Part shown: positions 1-5,614 of the stretch, one piece after another
Layout of the letters: every line of letters starts with the position of its first letter
Numbering within the stretch: the first letter of the stretch is position 1
NCBI GenBank assembly: GCA_937895345.1
Contig: CALAWP010000071.1
Coordinates: forward strand, 1 to 5,614
DNA from: an uncultured Paenibacillus sp.
Lineage (GTDB): Bacteria > Bacillota > Bacilli > Paenibacillales > Paenibacillaceae
Direction of reading: 5' to 3'
Length of the DNA: 5,614 nucleotides
The notes under the pieces: model-generated
Seen by the model: only the letters and a program-made list of their open reading frames with translations
Databases searched by the model: none
Told to the model about the DNA's origin: nothing
Made by a program: the position numbers and the translations under genes

Positions 1-431
1 CCCAGGAGCTGCGCGAGAAGGGCGTCAAGATGAAGCTGTCCGCCGTCCGCAAAGTGGTGGAAGGCAAGCGCGTCGTCATGATCGACGATTCCATCGTGCG
101 CGGCACGACGTCCCGCCGCATCGTCAATTTGCTGCGGGAAGCCGGCGCGACGGAGGTGCATGTGCGGATCACCTCGCCGCCGTTCAAAAACCCTTGCTAC
201 TACGGCATCGATACGCCGGACCGCAAGGAGCTGATCGCTTCGTACCGGACGGTCGAGGAAATCCGCAAGGAAATCAACGCGGATTCGTTGTCCTTCTTGA
301 CGGAGGAAGGGTTCGTGGATGCCGTCGGCGGCAACGAAGGCGCGAAAAACCGCGGCATGTGCCTGGCGTGCTTCAACAACGACTACCCGACGCCGGTGAT
401 CGAGGAATCGGACAAAAGCTGCAGCTGCTGA
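1..431 (+). CDS. purF: Amidophosphoribosyltransferase (glutamine PRPP amidotransferase), 3' part only
   Basis: PurF catalyses the committed step of purine synthesis: PRPP plus glutamine gives 5-phosphoribosylamine, in the cytoplasm. The window opens inside the gene. The frame begins at base 3 and shows the last 142 codons, ending in TGA at 429-431; the B. subtilis enzyme has 476 residues, so the glutaminase domain and much of the transferase domain are outside. The PRPP-binding loop VVMIDDSIVRGTTS is complete (72-113). Three cysteines sit where B. subtilis-type PurF binds its 4Fe-4S cluster: the Cys of NPCYYG (195-197) and both cysteines of CLAC (360-371); the fourth ligand would be upstream. 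The protein ends in Ser-Cys-Ser-Cys, shorter after CLAC than I recall for B. subtilis, with two extra cysteines. It is followed by purM after 155 bases. Identity is near certain from motifs and gene order. Confidence 0.97.
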   Translation, partial: QELREKGVKMKLSAVRKVVEGKRVVMIDDSIVRGTTSRRIVNLLREAGATEVHVRITSPPFKNPCYYGIDTPDRKELIASYRTVEEIRKEINADSLSFLTEEGFVDAVGGNEGAKNRGMCLACFNNDYPTPVIEESDKSCSC

Positions 432-586
432 CGGGCGGCGCTTGCGGCGGGAAAATCAGTTGCAATTATATATCGATTTGCGCATGCAAGACGAAGGCGG
501 GATAAGCCCCGTCAAGCTTGCGGCGATGAACGGCGGGCGGATTTCCGCGGCCAATAGTTGTGAATGAGATGAAGGAGTGACTGGCC
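432..586 (+). other. purF-purM intergenic spacer
   Basis: This is the longest gap between genes in the operon part of the window. It holds an AT-rich patch around 459-478 in otherwise GC-rich sequence and a purM ribosome binding site, AAGGAG, at 572-577, nine bases before the ATG. I tested the AT-rich patch as a promoter: TTGCAA at 460-465 has no acceptable -10 box at 16-18 bases. There is no hairpin followed by a T-run, so no terminator is evident. purM is probably transcribed by read-through from purF. Confidence 0.6.
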
Positions 587-1630
587 ATGTCAGAAGCGTA
601 CAAAAAAGCCGGCGTCGACATTGCGGCAGGCAATGAAGCGGTCGAGCGGATGAAAAAGCATGTCAAGCGGACGTACCGTCCCGAGGTGCTGGCGGAGCTT
701 GGAGGCTTCGGCGGATTGTTCAGCCTGGACAAGGACAAGTACGAGGAGCCGGTGCTCGTATCCGGCACGGACGGCGTCGGCACGAAGCTGAAGCTCGCAT
801 TTGCGATGGACAAGCATGACACGATCGGCATCGATGCGGTGGCGATGTGCGTGAACGACATTATCGTACAGGGCGCGGAGCCGCTGTTTTTCCTCGATTA
901 CCTGGCTTGCGGCAAAGTCGTGCCGGAAAAAATCGAAGCGATCGTCAAAGGCATCTCCGAAGGCTGCCTGCAGTCCGGCTGTTCCCTGATCGGCGGCGAA
1001 ACGGCCGAAATGCCGGGCATGTACACGGAAGAGGAATATGACATCGCCGGCTTTACGGTCGGCATCGTCGACCGCAAAAAGATGATCGACGGCTCGTCGA
1101 TCGCCCCCGGAGACGCCGTGATCGGCCTTGCCTCCAGCGGCATTCACAGCAACGGCTACTCGCTCGTGCGCCGCTTGCTGCTGGAAGAAGCCGGCTGCGA
1201 TCTTCAAGAACGGCTGCCGGAGCTGGGCGGCGCGAAGCTGGGCGATGTGCTGCTGGAGCCGACCCGCATTTACGTCAAATCTGCTTTGAAGCTGATTGAG
1301 GAAGTTCAGGTCAAAGGGATGGCGCATATTACGGGCGGCGGCTTTATCGAAAATATTCCGCGCGTGCTGCCGGAAGGCGTCAACGTCGAAATCGAATACG
1401 GCTCCTGGCCGATTCTTCCGATCTTCGAGCTGATGCAGCAGAAAGGCAATATTTCGAATCGCGATATGTTTACGACATTCAATATGGGCGTCGGCCTCGT
1501 TGTCGTCGTGCCTGCGGAGCAAGCGGACGAGGCGCTCCGCATTGCCGGCGGGCTGGGCGAGAAGGCTTACCGGATCGGCACGGTGACGGAAGGAAGCCGC
1601 GTCGTAACGTTTACGGGAGCTGAAGTGTAA
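587..1630 (+). CDS. purM: Phosphoribosylformylglycinamidine cyclo-ligase (AIR synthetase)
   Basis: PurM closes the imidazole ring: FGAM plus ATP gives aminoimidazole ribonucleotide, step five of the pathway. The protein has 347 residues, matching the usual bacterial length of about 345. The family motifs appear in order: the glycine-rich SGTDGVGTKLKLA (59-71), DAVAMCVND (83-91), GGETAEMPG (136-144), ASSGIHSNGYSLVR (182-195) and HITGGGFIENIPR (247-259). The N-terminal half carries the AIRS ATP-binding fold and the rest the AIRS C-terminal domain. The start is the ATG nine bases after AAGGAG (572-577), and the N-terminus MSEAYKKAGVDI matches Bacillus PurM. The stop TAA (1628-1630) shares its last base with the purN start, which suggests translational coupling. 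No missing key residue or frameshift was seen. Confidence 0.98.
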   Translation: MSEAYKKAGVDIAAGNEAVERMKKHVKRTYRPEVLAELGGFGGLFSLDKDKYEEPVLVSGTDGVGTKLKLAFAMDKHDTIGIDAVAMCVNDIIVQGAEPLFFLDYLACGKVVPEKIEAIVKGISEGCLQSGCSLIGGETAEMPGMYTEEEYDIAGFTVGIVDRKKMIDGSSIAPGDAVIGLASSGIHSNGYSLVRRLLLEEAGCDLQERLPELGGAKLGDVLLEPTRIYVKSALKLIEEVQVKGMAHITGGGFIENIPRVLPEGVNVEIEYGSWPILPIFELMQQKGNISNRDMFTTFNMGVGLVVVVPAEQADEALRIAGGLGEKAYRIGTVTEGSRVVTFTGAEV

Positions 1631-2241
1631 TGGCGCTTCGCATCGCAGTATTCGCATCCGGCCAGGGCACGAATTTTCAGGCGATGGCCGATGCGGTACG
1701 GGAGGGGAAGCTCGATGTCAACATCGAGCTTCTTGTCTGTGACAAGCCGTCCGCTCCCGTCGTGGAACGCGCCCGCCGGGCCGGCGTCGGCACGTTTCTG
1801 TTCAAGCCGAAGGACTATCCATCGCGGGAGGCGTACGAAGCGGAAATTTTGGACCGGCTGCGGGAGCGCGGCGTAGAGCTGATCGTGCTGGCCGGCTATA
1901 TGCGCATTTTGACGCCGGTGCTCGTGGAGCCGTATTACGGACGCATGATCAACATCCACCCGTCGCTGCTTCCTTCTTTCCCGGGGCTGAACGCGATCGG
2001 GCAAGCGCTCGACTACGGCGTGAAGGTGACCGGGGTGACCGTTCACTTTGTGGACGGCGGGCTGGACAGCGGCCCGATCATCGCGCAAACGGCCGTTGAC
2101 ATCCGGGAGGAGGATACGGAGGAGACGCTCGCCGAGCGGATCCATGCGGCGGAGCAAGCGCTGTATCCCCAAGTCGTAGGATGGATCGCGGCGGGGCGGG
2201 TATCGATCGACGGCCGGCAAGTCGCCGTCAGGCAGCAGTGA
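1630..2241 (+). CDS. purN: Phosphoribosylglycinamide formyltransferase, 10-formyl-THF dependent (GART)
   Basis: PurN transfers a formyl group from 10-formyltetrahydrofolate to GAR, giving FGAR. The protein has 203 residues, slightly longer than the roughly 195 of B. subtilis because of a short C-terminal tail. The N-terminal phosphate-binding loop reads ASGQGTNFQA (9-18), with Gln where Ser or Arg is common. The catalytic triad known from E. coli (Asn106, His108, Asp144) aligns with Asn108 and His110 in NIHPSLLPSFPG and Asp146 in GGLDSGPI. LAGYMRIL (87-94) belongs to the folate-site region. The ATG overlaps the purM stop by one base (TAATG), and GGGAG (1615-1619) lies ten bases upstream inside purM, so coupled translation is likely. 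The enzyme needs folate, unlike formate-dependent PurT. Confidence 0.97.
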   Translation: MALRIAVFASGQGTNFQAMADAVREGKLDVNIELLVCDKPSAPVVERARRAGVGTFLFKPKDYPSREAYEAEILDRLRERGVELIVLAGYMRILTPVLVEPYYGRMINIHPSLLPSFPGLNAIGQALDYGVKVTGVTVHFVDGGLDSGPIIAQTAVDIREEDTEETLAERIHAAEQALYPQVVGWIAAGRVSIDGRQVAVRQQ

Positions 2242-2269
2242 TCATGTTCATACCACCATTCTATTTTTC

Positions 2270-2276
2270 AAGGAGG
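2270..2276 (+). promoter_or_regulatory. Ribosome binding site of purH
   Basis: AAGGAGG lies at 2270-2276, eight bases before a GTG. It is a near-perfect match to the 16S rRNA 3' end and decides the GTG at 2285 as the purH start. It follows a short AT-rich stretch in the 43-base purN-purH gap. Confidence 0.85.
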
Positions 2277-2284
2277 GCCTTTCA

Positions 2285-3832
2285 GTGGCTATTCGCAGAG
2301 CGTTAATCAGCGTTTCGGACAAAACGGGAATCGTCGAGTTTTCCCGCGAGCTTGCCAGTCAAGGCGTACAAATCATTTCGACGGGCGGTACGTTCAATCT
2401 GCTTCAAAAAGAGGGCGTGCCGGTCATCGGCATTTCCGACGTGACGGGGTTTCCGGAAATTATGGACGGACGCGTCAAGACGCTGCATCCGGCCGTGCAC
2501 AGCGGGCTGCTTGCGGTGCGCGACAACGAGGAGCATCGGAAATCGATGGAGGAGCTGGGACTGGACTATATCGATCTGGTCATCGTCAACCTGTATCCGT
2601 TTAAGGAAACGATCGCCAAGCCGGACGTGACGTACGAGGACGCCATCGAAAATATCGATATCGGCGGGCCGACGATGCTCCGTTCCGCAGCCAAAAACCA
2701 CGCCTTCGTAACGGTCGTCGTCGATGCGGGCGATTATGCGGACGTGCTGGACGAGATCAAGGCCGGCGGCGATACGACGCTCGAAACGCGCAAACGTCTG
2801 GCCGCGAAAGTGTTCCGTCATACCGCAGCCTACGACTCGCTTATTTCGGATTACCTGTCCAAGCAGGTCGGCGAGCCGCTGCCGGAAACGTATACGGTCA
2901 CGTATGAAAAGGTGCAGGATCTCCGCTACGGCGAAAATCCGCATCAAAAAGCCGCGTTCTACAAAAAGCCGCTCGCGGCCGCAGGCAATGTGACGACGGC
3001 GGAGCAGCTGCACGGCAAGGAACTTTCCTACAACAATATCAACGACGCGAACGCGGCCCTGTCCATTCTGAAGGAGTTCGACGAGCCGGCGGTCGTTGCC
3101 GTCAAGCATATGAACCCTTGCGGCGTCGGCATCGGCGCGGACATTCACGAAGCGTACCAAAAAGCGTACGAGGCGGATCCGACGTCGATCTTCGGCGGCA
3201 TCGTGGCGGCGAACCGCACGGTCGATGCGAAGACGGCCGAGCTGCTCGGCAGCATCTTCCTCGAAATTATTATTGCGCCGAACTTTGCGCCGGACGCTCT
3301 GGACATTTTGACGAAAAAGAAAAATATCCGCCTTCTGAAGCTCGGAGAGCTTGGAGCGTCGGCGGAGCGCAAGCCGGAATGGCTCGTGACGTCGGTAGAC
3401 GGCGGCATGCTCGTGCAGGAAAGCGACGTGCACAGCCTGTCAGAAGCGGATCTGCAGGTGGTGACGAACCGGAAGCCGACGGAGGAAGAGCTGAAGCAGC
3501 TGCTGTTCGGCTGGAAGGTCGTCAAGCATGTGAAATCGAACGCGATTTTGCTGGCGAAGGACAACATGACGGTCGGCGTAGGCGCCGGTCAAATGAACCG
3601 CGTAGGCGCGGCCCGCATCGCCATCGAGCAGGCGGGCGGCAAAGCGGCGGGCTCCGTGCTTGCTTCCGACGCCTTTTTCCCGATGGGGGATACGGTTGAG
3701 CTTGCGGCCAAAGCCGGCATTACGGCCATTATTCAGCCGGGCGGCTCCATCAAGGACGAGGAGTCGATCAAGGCGGCCAACGACAACAACATCGCGATGG
3801 TGTTTACGGGCGTGCGCCACTTCAAGCACTAA
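2285..3832 (+). CDS. purH: Bifunctional AICAR transformylase / IMP cyclohydrolase
   Basis: PurH carries out the last two steps: AICAR is formylated with 10-formyl-THF to FAICAR, which is then cyclised to IMP. The protein has 515 residues, typical for bacteria. The N-terminal IMP cyclohydrolase (MGS-like) domain shows SVSDKTG (9-15), STGGT (32-36), GFPEIMDGRVKTLHPAVHSG (55-74), with Lys65 of the active-site loop, and IDIGGPTMLRSAAKNH (124-139). The C-terminal transformylase domain shows LRYGENPHQ (213-221), the catalytic Lys274-His275 pair in VKHMNPCGVG (human Lys266-His267), DPTSIFGGIVAANR (298-311), and the closing SDAFFPMGD (461-469), IIQPGGSIKDEE (482-493) and VFTGVRHF (506-513). The start is GTG, chosen from the strong AAGGAGG just upstream and the conserved N-terminus AIRRALISVSDKTG. 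Both active sites look intact. Confidence 0.98.
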   Translation: MAIRRALISVSDKTGIVEFSRELASQGVQIISTGGTFNLLQKEGVPVIGISDVTGFPEIMDGRVKTLHPAVHSGLLAVRDNEEHRKSMEELGLDYIDLVIVNLYPFKETIAKPDVTYEDAIENIDIGGPTMLRSAAKNHAFVTVVVDAGDYADVLDEIKAGGDTTLETRKRLAAKVFRHTAAYDSLISDYLSKQVGEPLPETYTVTYEKVQDLRYGENPHQKAAFYKKPLAAAGNVTTAEQLHGKELSYNNINDANAALSILKEFDEPAVVAVKHMNPCGVGIGADIHEAYQKAYEADPTSIFGGIVAANRTVDAKTAELLGSIFLEIIIAPNFAPDALDILTKKKNIRLLKLGELGASAERKPEWLVTSVDGGMLVQESDVHSLSEADLQVVTNRKPTEEELKQLLFGWKVVKHVKSNAILLAKDNMTVGVGAGQMNRVGAARIAIEQAGGKAAGSVLASDAFFPMGDTVELAAKAGITAIIQPGGSIKDEESIKAANDNNIAMVFTGVRHFKH

Positions 3833-3941
3833 TCGATAGACAAGCGAGAGGGCATTCCGGCGGGGACATCTCCGCCTGATGTTCTTTACCGGTTTCAAAG
3901 AATGCTGCACGACTGAAGTTGGACAGGGGGAGGCAAACGTT
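3833..3941 (+). other. purH-purD spacer with a hairpin
   Basis: This untranslated gap can form a local hairpin: GGCGGGG (3859-3865) pairs with CTCCGCC (3870-3876), seven pairs with one G-U, around an ACAT loop. GCATTC (3852-3857) and GAATGC (3900-3905) are exact complements and could close a larger stem around it. The hairpin is followed by TGATGTTCTTT, a poor T-run, so I do not call it a terminator. It may affect mRNA stability or relative expression of purD; that is inference. Confidence 0.4.
3926..3933 (+). promoter_or_regulatory. Ribosome binding site of purD
   Basis: GGGGGAGG ends eight bases before ATG 3942. It settles the purD start at 3942 rather than the in-frame ATG 63 bases earlier, which has no ribosome binding site and would add 21 residues foreign to the family. 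Confidence 0.8.
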
Positions 3942-5207
3942 ATGCGTATATTGGTAATTGGCGGCGGCGGACGCGAGCACGCTATCGTATGGGCGCTGAA
4001 CAAAAGCGAAAAGGTGAAGGAGCTGTTCTGCGCGCCGGGCAACGCAGGCATCGCGCGGCTGGCGGAATGCGTGCCGATCGCCGTTTCGCAGTTCGACGAG
4101 CTGATCCGGTTTGCAAAGGATGCAGCCATCGATCTGGTATTCGTCGGACCGGACGATCCGCTTGCGGACGGCATCGTCGACGCCTTCGAAGCGGCGGGAA
4201 TCCCCGCCTTCGGCCCGAACAAAGCGGCGGCCGAAATTGAAGGCAGCAAAATTTTTATGAAAAACCTGCTCAAAAAATACAACATTCCGACGGCCAAATA
4301 CGAGACGTTTACGGATTACGAAGCGGCTTTGGCCTATTTGAAGGAGCAGTCGGCGCCGATCGTCATCAAGGCGGACGGACTGGCTGCGGGCAAGGGCGTA
4401 ACGGTCGCCGCAACGTTGGAAGAGGCGGAAGAAGCGCTTCGCTCCATTATGGTGGACAAAGTGTTTGGCGACGCCGGCAATCAGGTCGTCATCGAGGAGT
4501 TTTTGGAAGGGCAGGAAATGTCCATTCTGGCGTTCGTCGACGGCGAAACGGTCAAGCCGATGGTGCCGGCGCAGGACCATAAGCCGGTGTTTGACGGGGA
4601 CAAGGGACCGAACACGGGCGGCATGGGCACGTATACGCCGCTGCCGCATATCGATCCGGCCATTGTCGAGGATGCGATCGTCAACATTATTCATCCAACG
4701 GCCAAAGCGATGGTCAGCGAGGGCCGACCGTTCCGCGGCGTCCTGTTCGCCGGGCTGATGATTACGAAGGACGGTCCGAAGACGATCGAGTTCAATGCGC
4801 GCATGGGCGATCCCGAAACGCAAGTCGTGCTGCCGAGACTGAAGACCGATCTTGTCGACATCGTGCTGGCGGCGATGAACGGCCGATTGGGCGAACTGGA
4901 GATCGAATGGAGCGACGAAGCCGCCGTGTGCGTCATTGCGGCGTCGGAAGGTTACCCGGGCTCCTATCCGAAAGGACGCGTCATTACCGGCATCGAGGAA
5001 GCGGAAGCGCAAGGGGCGCTCGTGTTCCATGCGGGAACCGCGGCGAAGGACGGCGAGCTCGTCACGAGCGGCGGCCGCGTGCTGGGCATCGTCGGGCTCG
5101 GCGCCGACATCGCGCAGGCGCGGGCGCGCGCATACGAGGCGGCGAGCGTCATTCATTTCGAAGGCAAGCACACGCGTTCGGATATCGCGGCTAAAGCGCT
5201 GGTGTAG
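3942..5207 (+). CDS. purD: Phosphoribosylamine-glycine ligase (GAR synthetase)
   Basis: PurD joins glycine to phosphoribosylamine using ATP, giving GAR, the step after PurF; its substrate is unstable, so keeping it in the same operon makes sense. From ATG 3942 it has 421 residues, against about 422 in B. subtilis. The N-terminus MRILVIGGGGREHAIVWAL is the conserved PurD opening, with GGGGREHA at 7-14. The ATP-grasp region follows: KADGLAAGKGV (143-153), the glycine-rich DHKPVFDGDKGPNTGGMG (212-229) and EFNARMGDPETQ (283-294), in which Glu283 and Asn285 are the expected metal ligands. Most homologues I recall have Phe or Leu where this one has Met288; this looks conservative. The C-terminal domain contains EGYPGSYPKG (336-345). 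It is the last pur gene, as in B. subtilis. An in-frame ATG at 3879 exists but is not favoured. Confidence 0.97.
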   Translation: MRILVIGGGGREHAIVWALNKSEKVKELFCAPGNAGIARLAECVPIAVSQFDELIRFAKDAAIDLVFVGPDDPLADGIVDAFEAAGIPAFGPNKAAAEIEGSKIFMKNLLKKYNIPTAKYETFTDYEAALAYLKEQSAPIVIKADGLAAGKGVTVAATLEEAEEALRSIMVDKVFGDAGNQVVIEEFLEGQEMSILAFVDGETVKPMVPAQDHKPVFDGDKGPNTGGMGTYTPLPHIDPAIVEDAIVNIIHPTAKAMVSEGRPFRGVLFAGLMITKDGPKTIEFNARMGDPETQVVLPRLKTDLVDIVLAAMNGRLGELEIEWSDEAAVCVIAASEGYPGSYPKGRVITGIEEAEAQGALVFHAGTAAKDGELVTSGGRVLGIVGLGADIAQARARAYEAASVIHFEGKHTRSDIAAKALV

Positions 5208-5279
5208 CCGGGAGTGCGCGGCTAGCGGCGGCGGAGCGAAGTTCCGCCGTCGGTGTCAGTGCGTCGACGGTACCCGAGG
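5208..5279. other. Spacer between purD and the repeat array
   Basis: These 72 bases contain the hairpin at 5226-5252 and then a stretch with adjacent GTCGAC and GGTACC hexamers (5263-5274). The bases CGAGGA at 5275-5280, directly before the first full repeat unit, resemble part of the repeat consensus and may be a decayed fragment of one. No gene or promoter was recognised. Confidence 0.5.
5226..5252 (+). terminator. Hairpin after purD, possible atypical operon terminator
   Basis: Bases 5226-5237 can pair with 5241-5252 to give a 12-pair stem (ten Watson-Crick pairs and two G-U) with a GAA loop. It begins 18 bases after the purD stop, the usual place for a terminator. No T-run follows (the next bases are GTGTCAGTGC), so it is not a canonical intrinsic terminator. 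It could act as a 3'-end stabilising structure, as a factor-dependent or imperfect terminator, or have no role. Its place at the operon end is the main argument for it. Confidence 0.4.
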
Positions 5280-5614
5280 AGCTGCAAGTACGCGTACGAC
5301 CTTAGAGCGAGCGATAAGCGAGGAAAAGAGAGCTGCAAGTACGCGTACGACCTTAGAGCGTGCGATTAGCGAGGAAAAGCGAGCTGTAAGTACGCGTACG
5401 ACCTTAGAGCGTGCGAGAAGCGAGGAAAAGCGAGCTGTAAGTACGCGTACGACCTTGAAGCGTGCGAGAAGCAAGGAAAAGCGAGCTGTAAGTATGCGTA
5501 CGAACTTAGAGCGTGCGAGAAGCGAGGAAAAGCGAGCTGTAAGTACGCGTACGAACTTAGAGCGTGCGAGAAGCGAGGAAAAGCGAGCTGTAAGTACGCG
5601 TACGACCTTAGAGC
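5280..5614. repeat. Tandem array of a 51-base repeat, 6 full units plus 29 bases, running off the window
   Basis: Units start at 5280, 5331, 5382, 5433, 5484, 5535 and 5586 (partial); the period is exactly 51 in every step, without any insertion or deletion. Against the majority sequence the units differ at 4, 3, 0, 3, 2, 1 and 0 positions. Each unit begins AGCTGTAAGTACGCGTAC (AGCTGC in the first two), carries the palindrome GTACGCGTAC (one mismatch in unit five), then CTTAGAGC, and ends with a run of three GCGAG motifs. Because 51 is 17 codons, a frame open in one unit tends to stay open: the minus strand is open from 5612 to a TGA at 5256-5258 (repeating SSLLARSKVVRVLTARF), and the plus strand is open from 5370 to the edge. 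No ATG start or ribosome binding site was found for either, so no CDS is called. The function is unknown; it may be an intergenic minisatellite-like repeat. Confidence 0.95.

Noticed and set aside
460..488. Promoter candidate in the purF-purM gap (TTGCAA as -35)
   Set aside because: The matching -10 position reads CATGCA, a poor box, and no other spacing gives a better one.
194..505. Plus-strand open frame overlapping the end of purF and running into the spacer
   Set aside because: It lies mostly in an alternate frame of purF, its product is Arg- and Gly-rich with no recognisable family, and no good ribosome binding site precedes it.
590..1657. Long minus-strand open frame opposite purM (355 codons), with similar ones opposite purH and purD
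   Set aside because: These are shadows of GC-rich coding sequence. They lie opposite genes with clear family motifs, have no recognisable domains and are rich in Arg, His and Ala, as expected of antisense frames.
3879..3941. Upstream in-frame ATG that would extend purD by 21 residues
   Set aside because: No ribosome binding site precedes it, the extra residues do not resemble PurD, and ATG 3942 has a strong GGGGGAGG and the conserved MRILVIGGGG start.
5263..5274. Adjacent SalI-like GTCGAC and KpnI-like GGTACC hexamers, suggesting a cloning polylinker or vector junction
   Set aside because: Only two sites are present, the flanks show no known vector sequence, and the composition matches the surroundings; chance is the simpler explanation.
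5280..5614. CRISPR array
   Set aside because: The whole 51-base unit repeats head to tail with no unique spacers, and no cas gene is visible in the window.

Overview
The window is the 3' end of a de novo purine biosynthesis (pur) operon from a GC-rich Firmicute. The order purF-purM-purN-purH-purD, all on the + strand, is the distal order of the Bacillus subtilis purEKBCSQLFMNHD operon. The proteins look like Bacillales orthologues: PurF keeps iron-sulfur cysteines of the B. subtilis type, and PurM and PurD are close to B. subtilis length. High GC, heavy use of GCG, ACG and CCG codons, and strong AAGGAGG-like ribosome binding sites suggest Paenibacillaceae (Paenibacillus, Cohnella or a relative). 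That placement is inference from composition and protein character, not from a search.

Layout: bases 1-431 hold the last 142 codons of purF, and the rest lies upstream of the window. A 155-base spacer follows, then purM (587-1630). purN (1630-2241) overlaps purM by one base (TAATG). After 43 bases comes purH (2285-3832), which starts with GTG. A 109-base spacer with potential secondary structure precedes purD, whose likely start is ATG 3942, not the in-frame ATG at 3879; it ends at 5207. A strong hairpin without a T-run lies just after purD (5226-5252). From 5280 to the window edge runs an array of a 51-base tandem repeat (six full units plus 29 bases), which continues beyond the window.

Together the genes cover the committed step (PurF, PRPP to phosphoribosylamine), step 2 (PurD, GAR synthesis), step 3 (PurN, GAR formylation), step 5 (PurM, AIR synthesis) and the last two steps (PurH, AICAR to IMP). 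Nothing in the gene set is unusual: all five reading frames look intact, with no frameshift. I see no RNA gene, insertion sequence, CRISPR array or phage gene. The operon promoter, and any PurR box or purine riboswitch, would lie upstream of this window.

The only part that ordinary operon annotation does not explain is the repeat array after purD. It is exactly periodic, carries a 10-base palindrome in nearly every unit, and is open in one frame on each strand. The substitutions between units argue against it being protein-coding. I did not find a convincing new biological system here.
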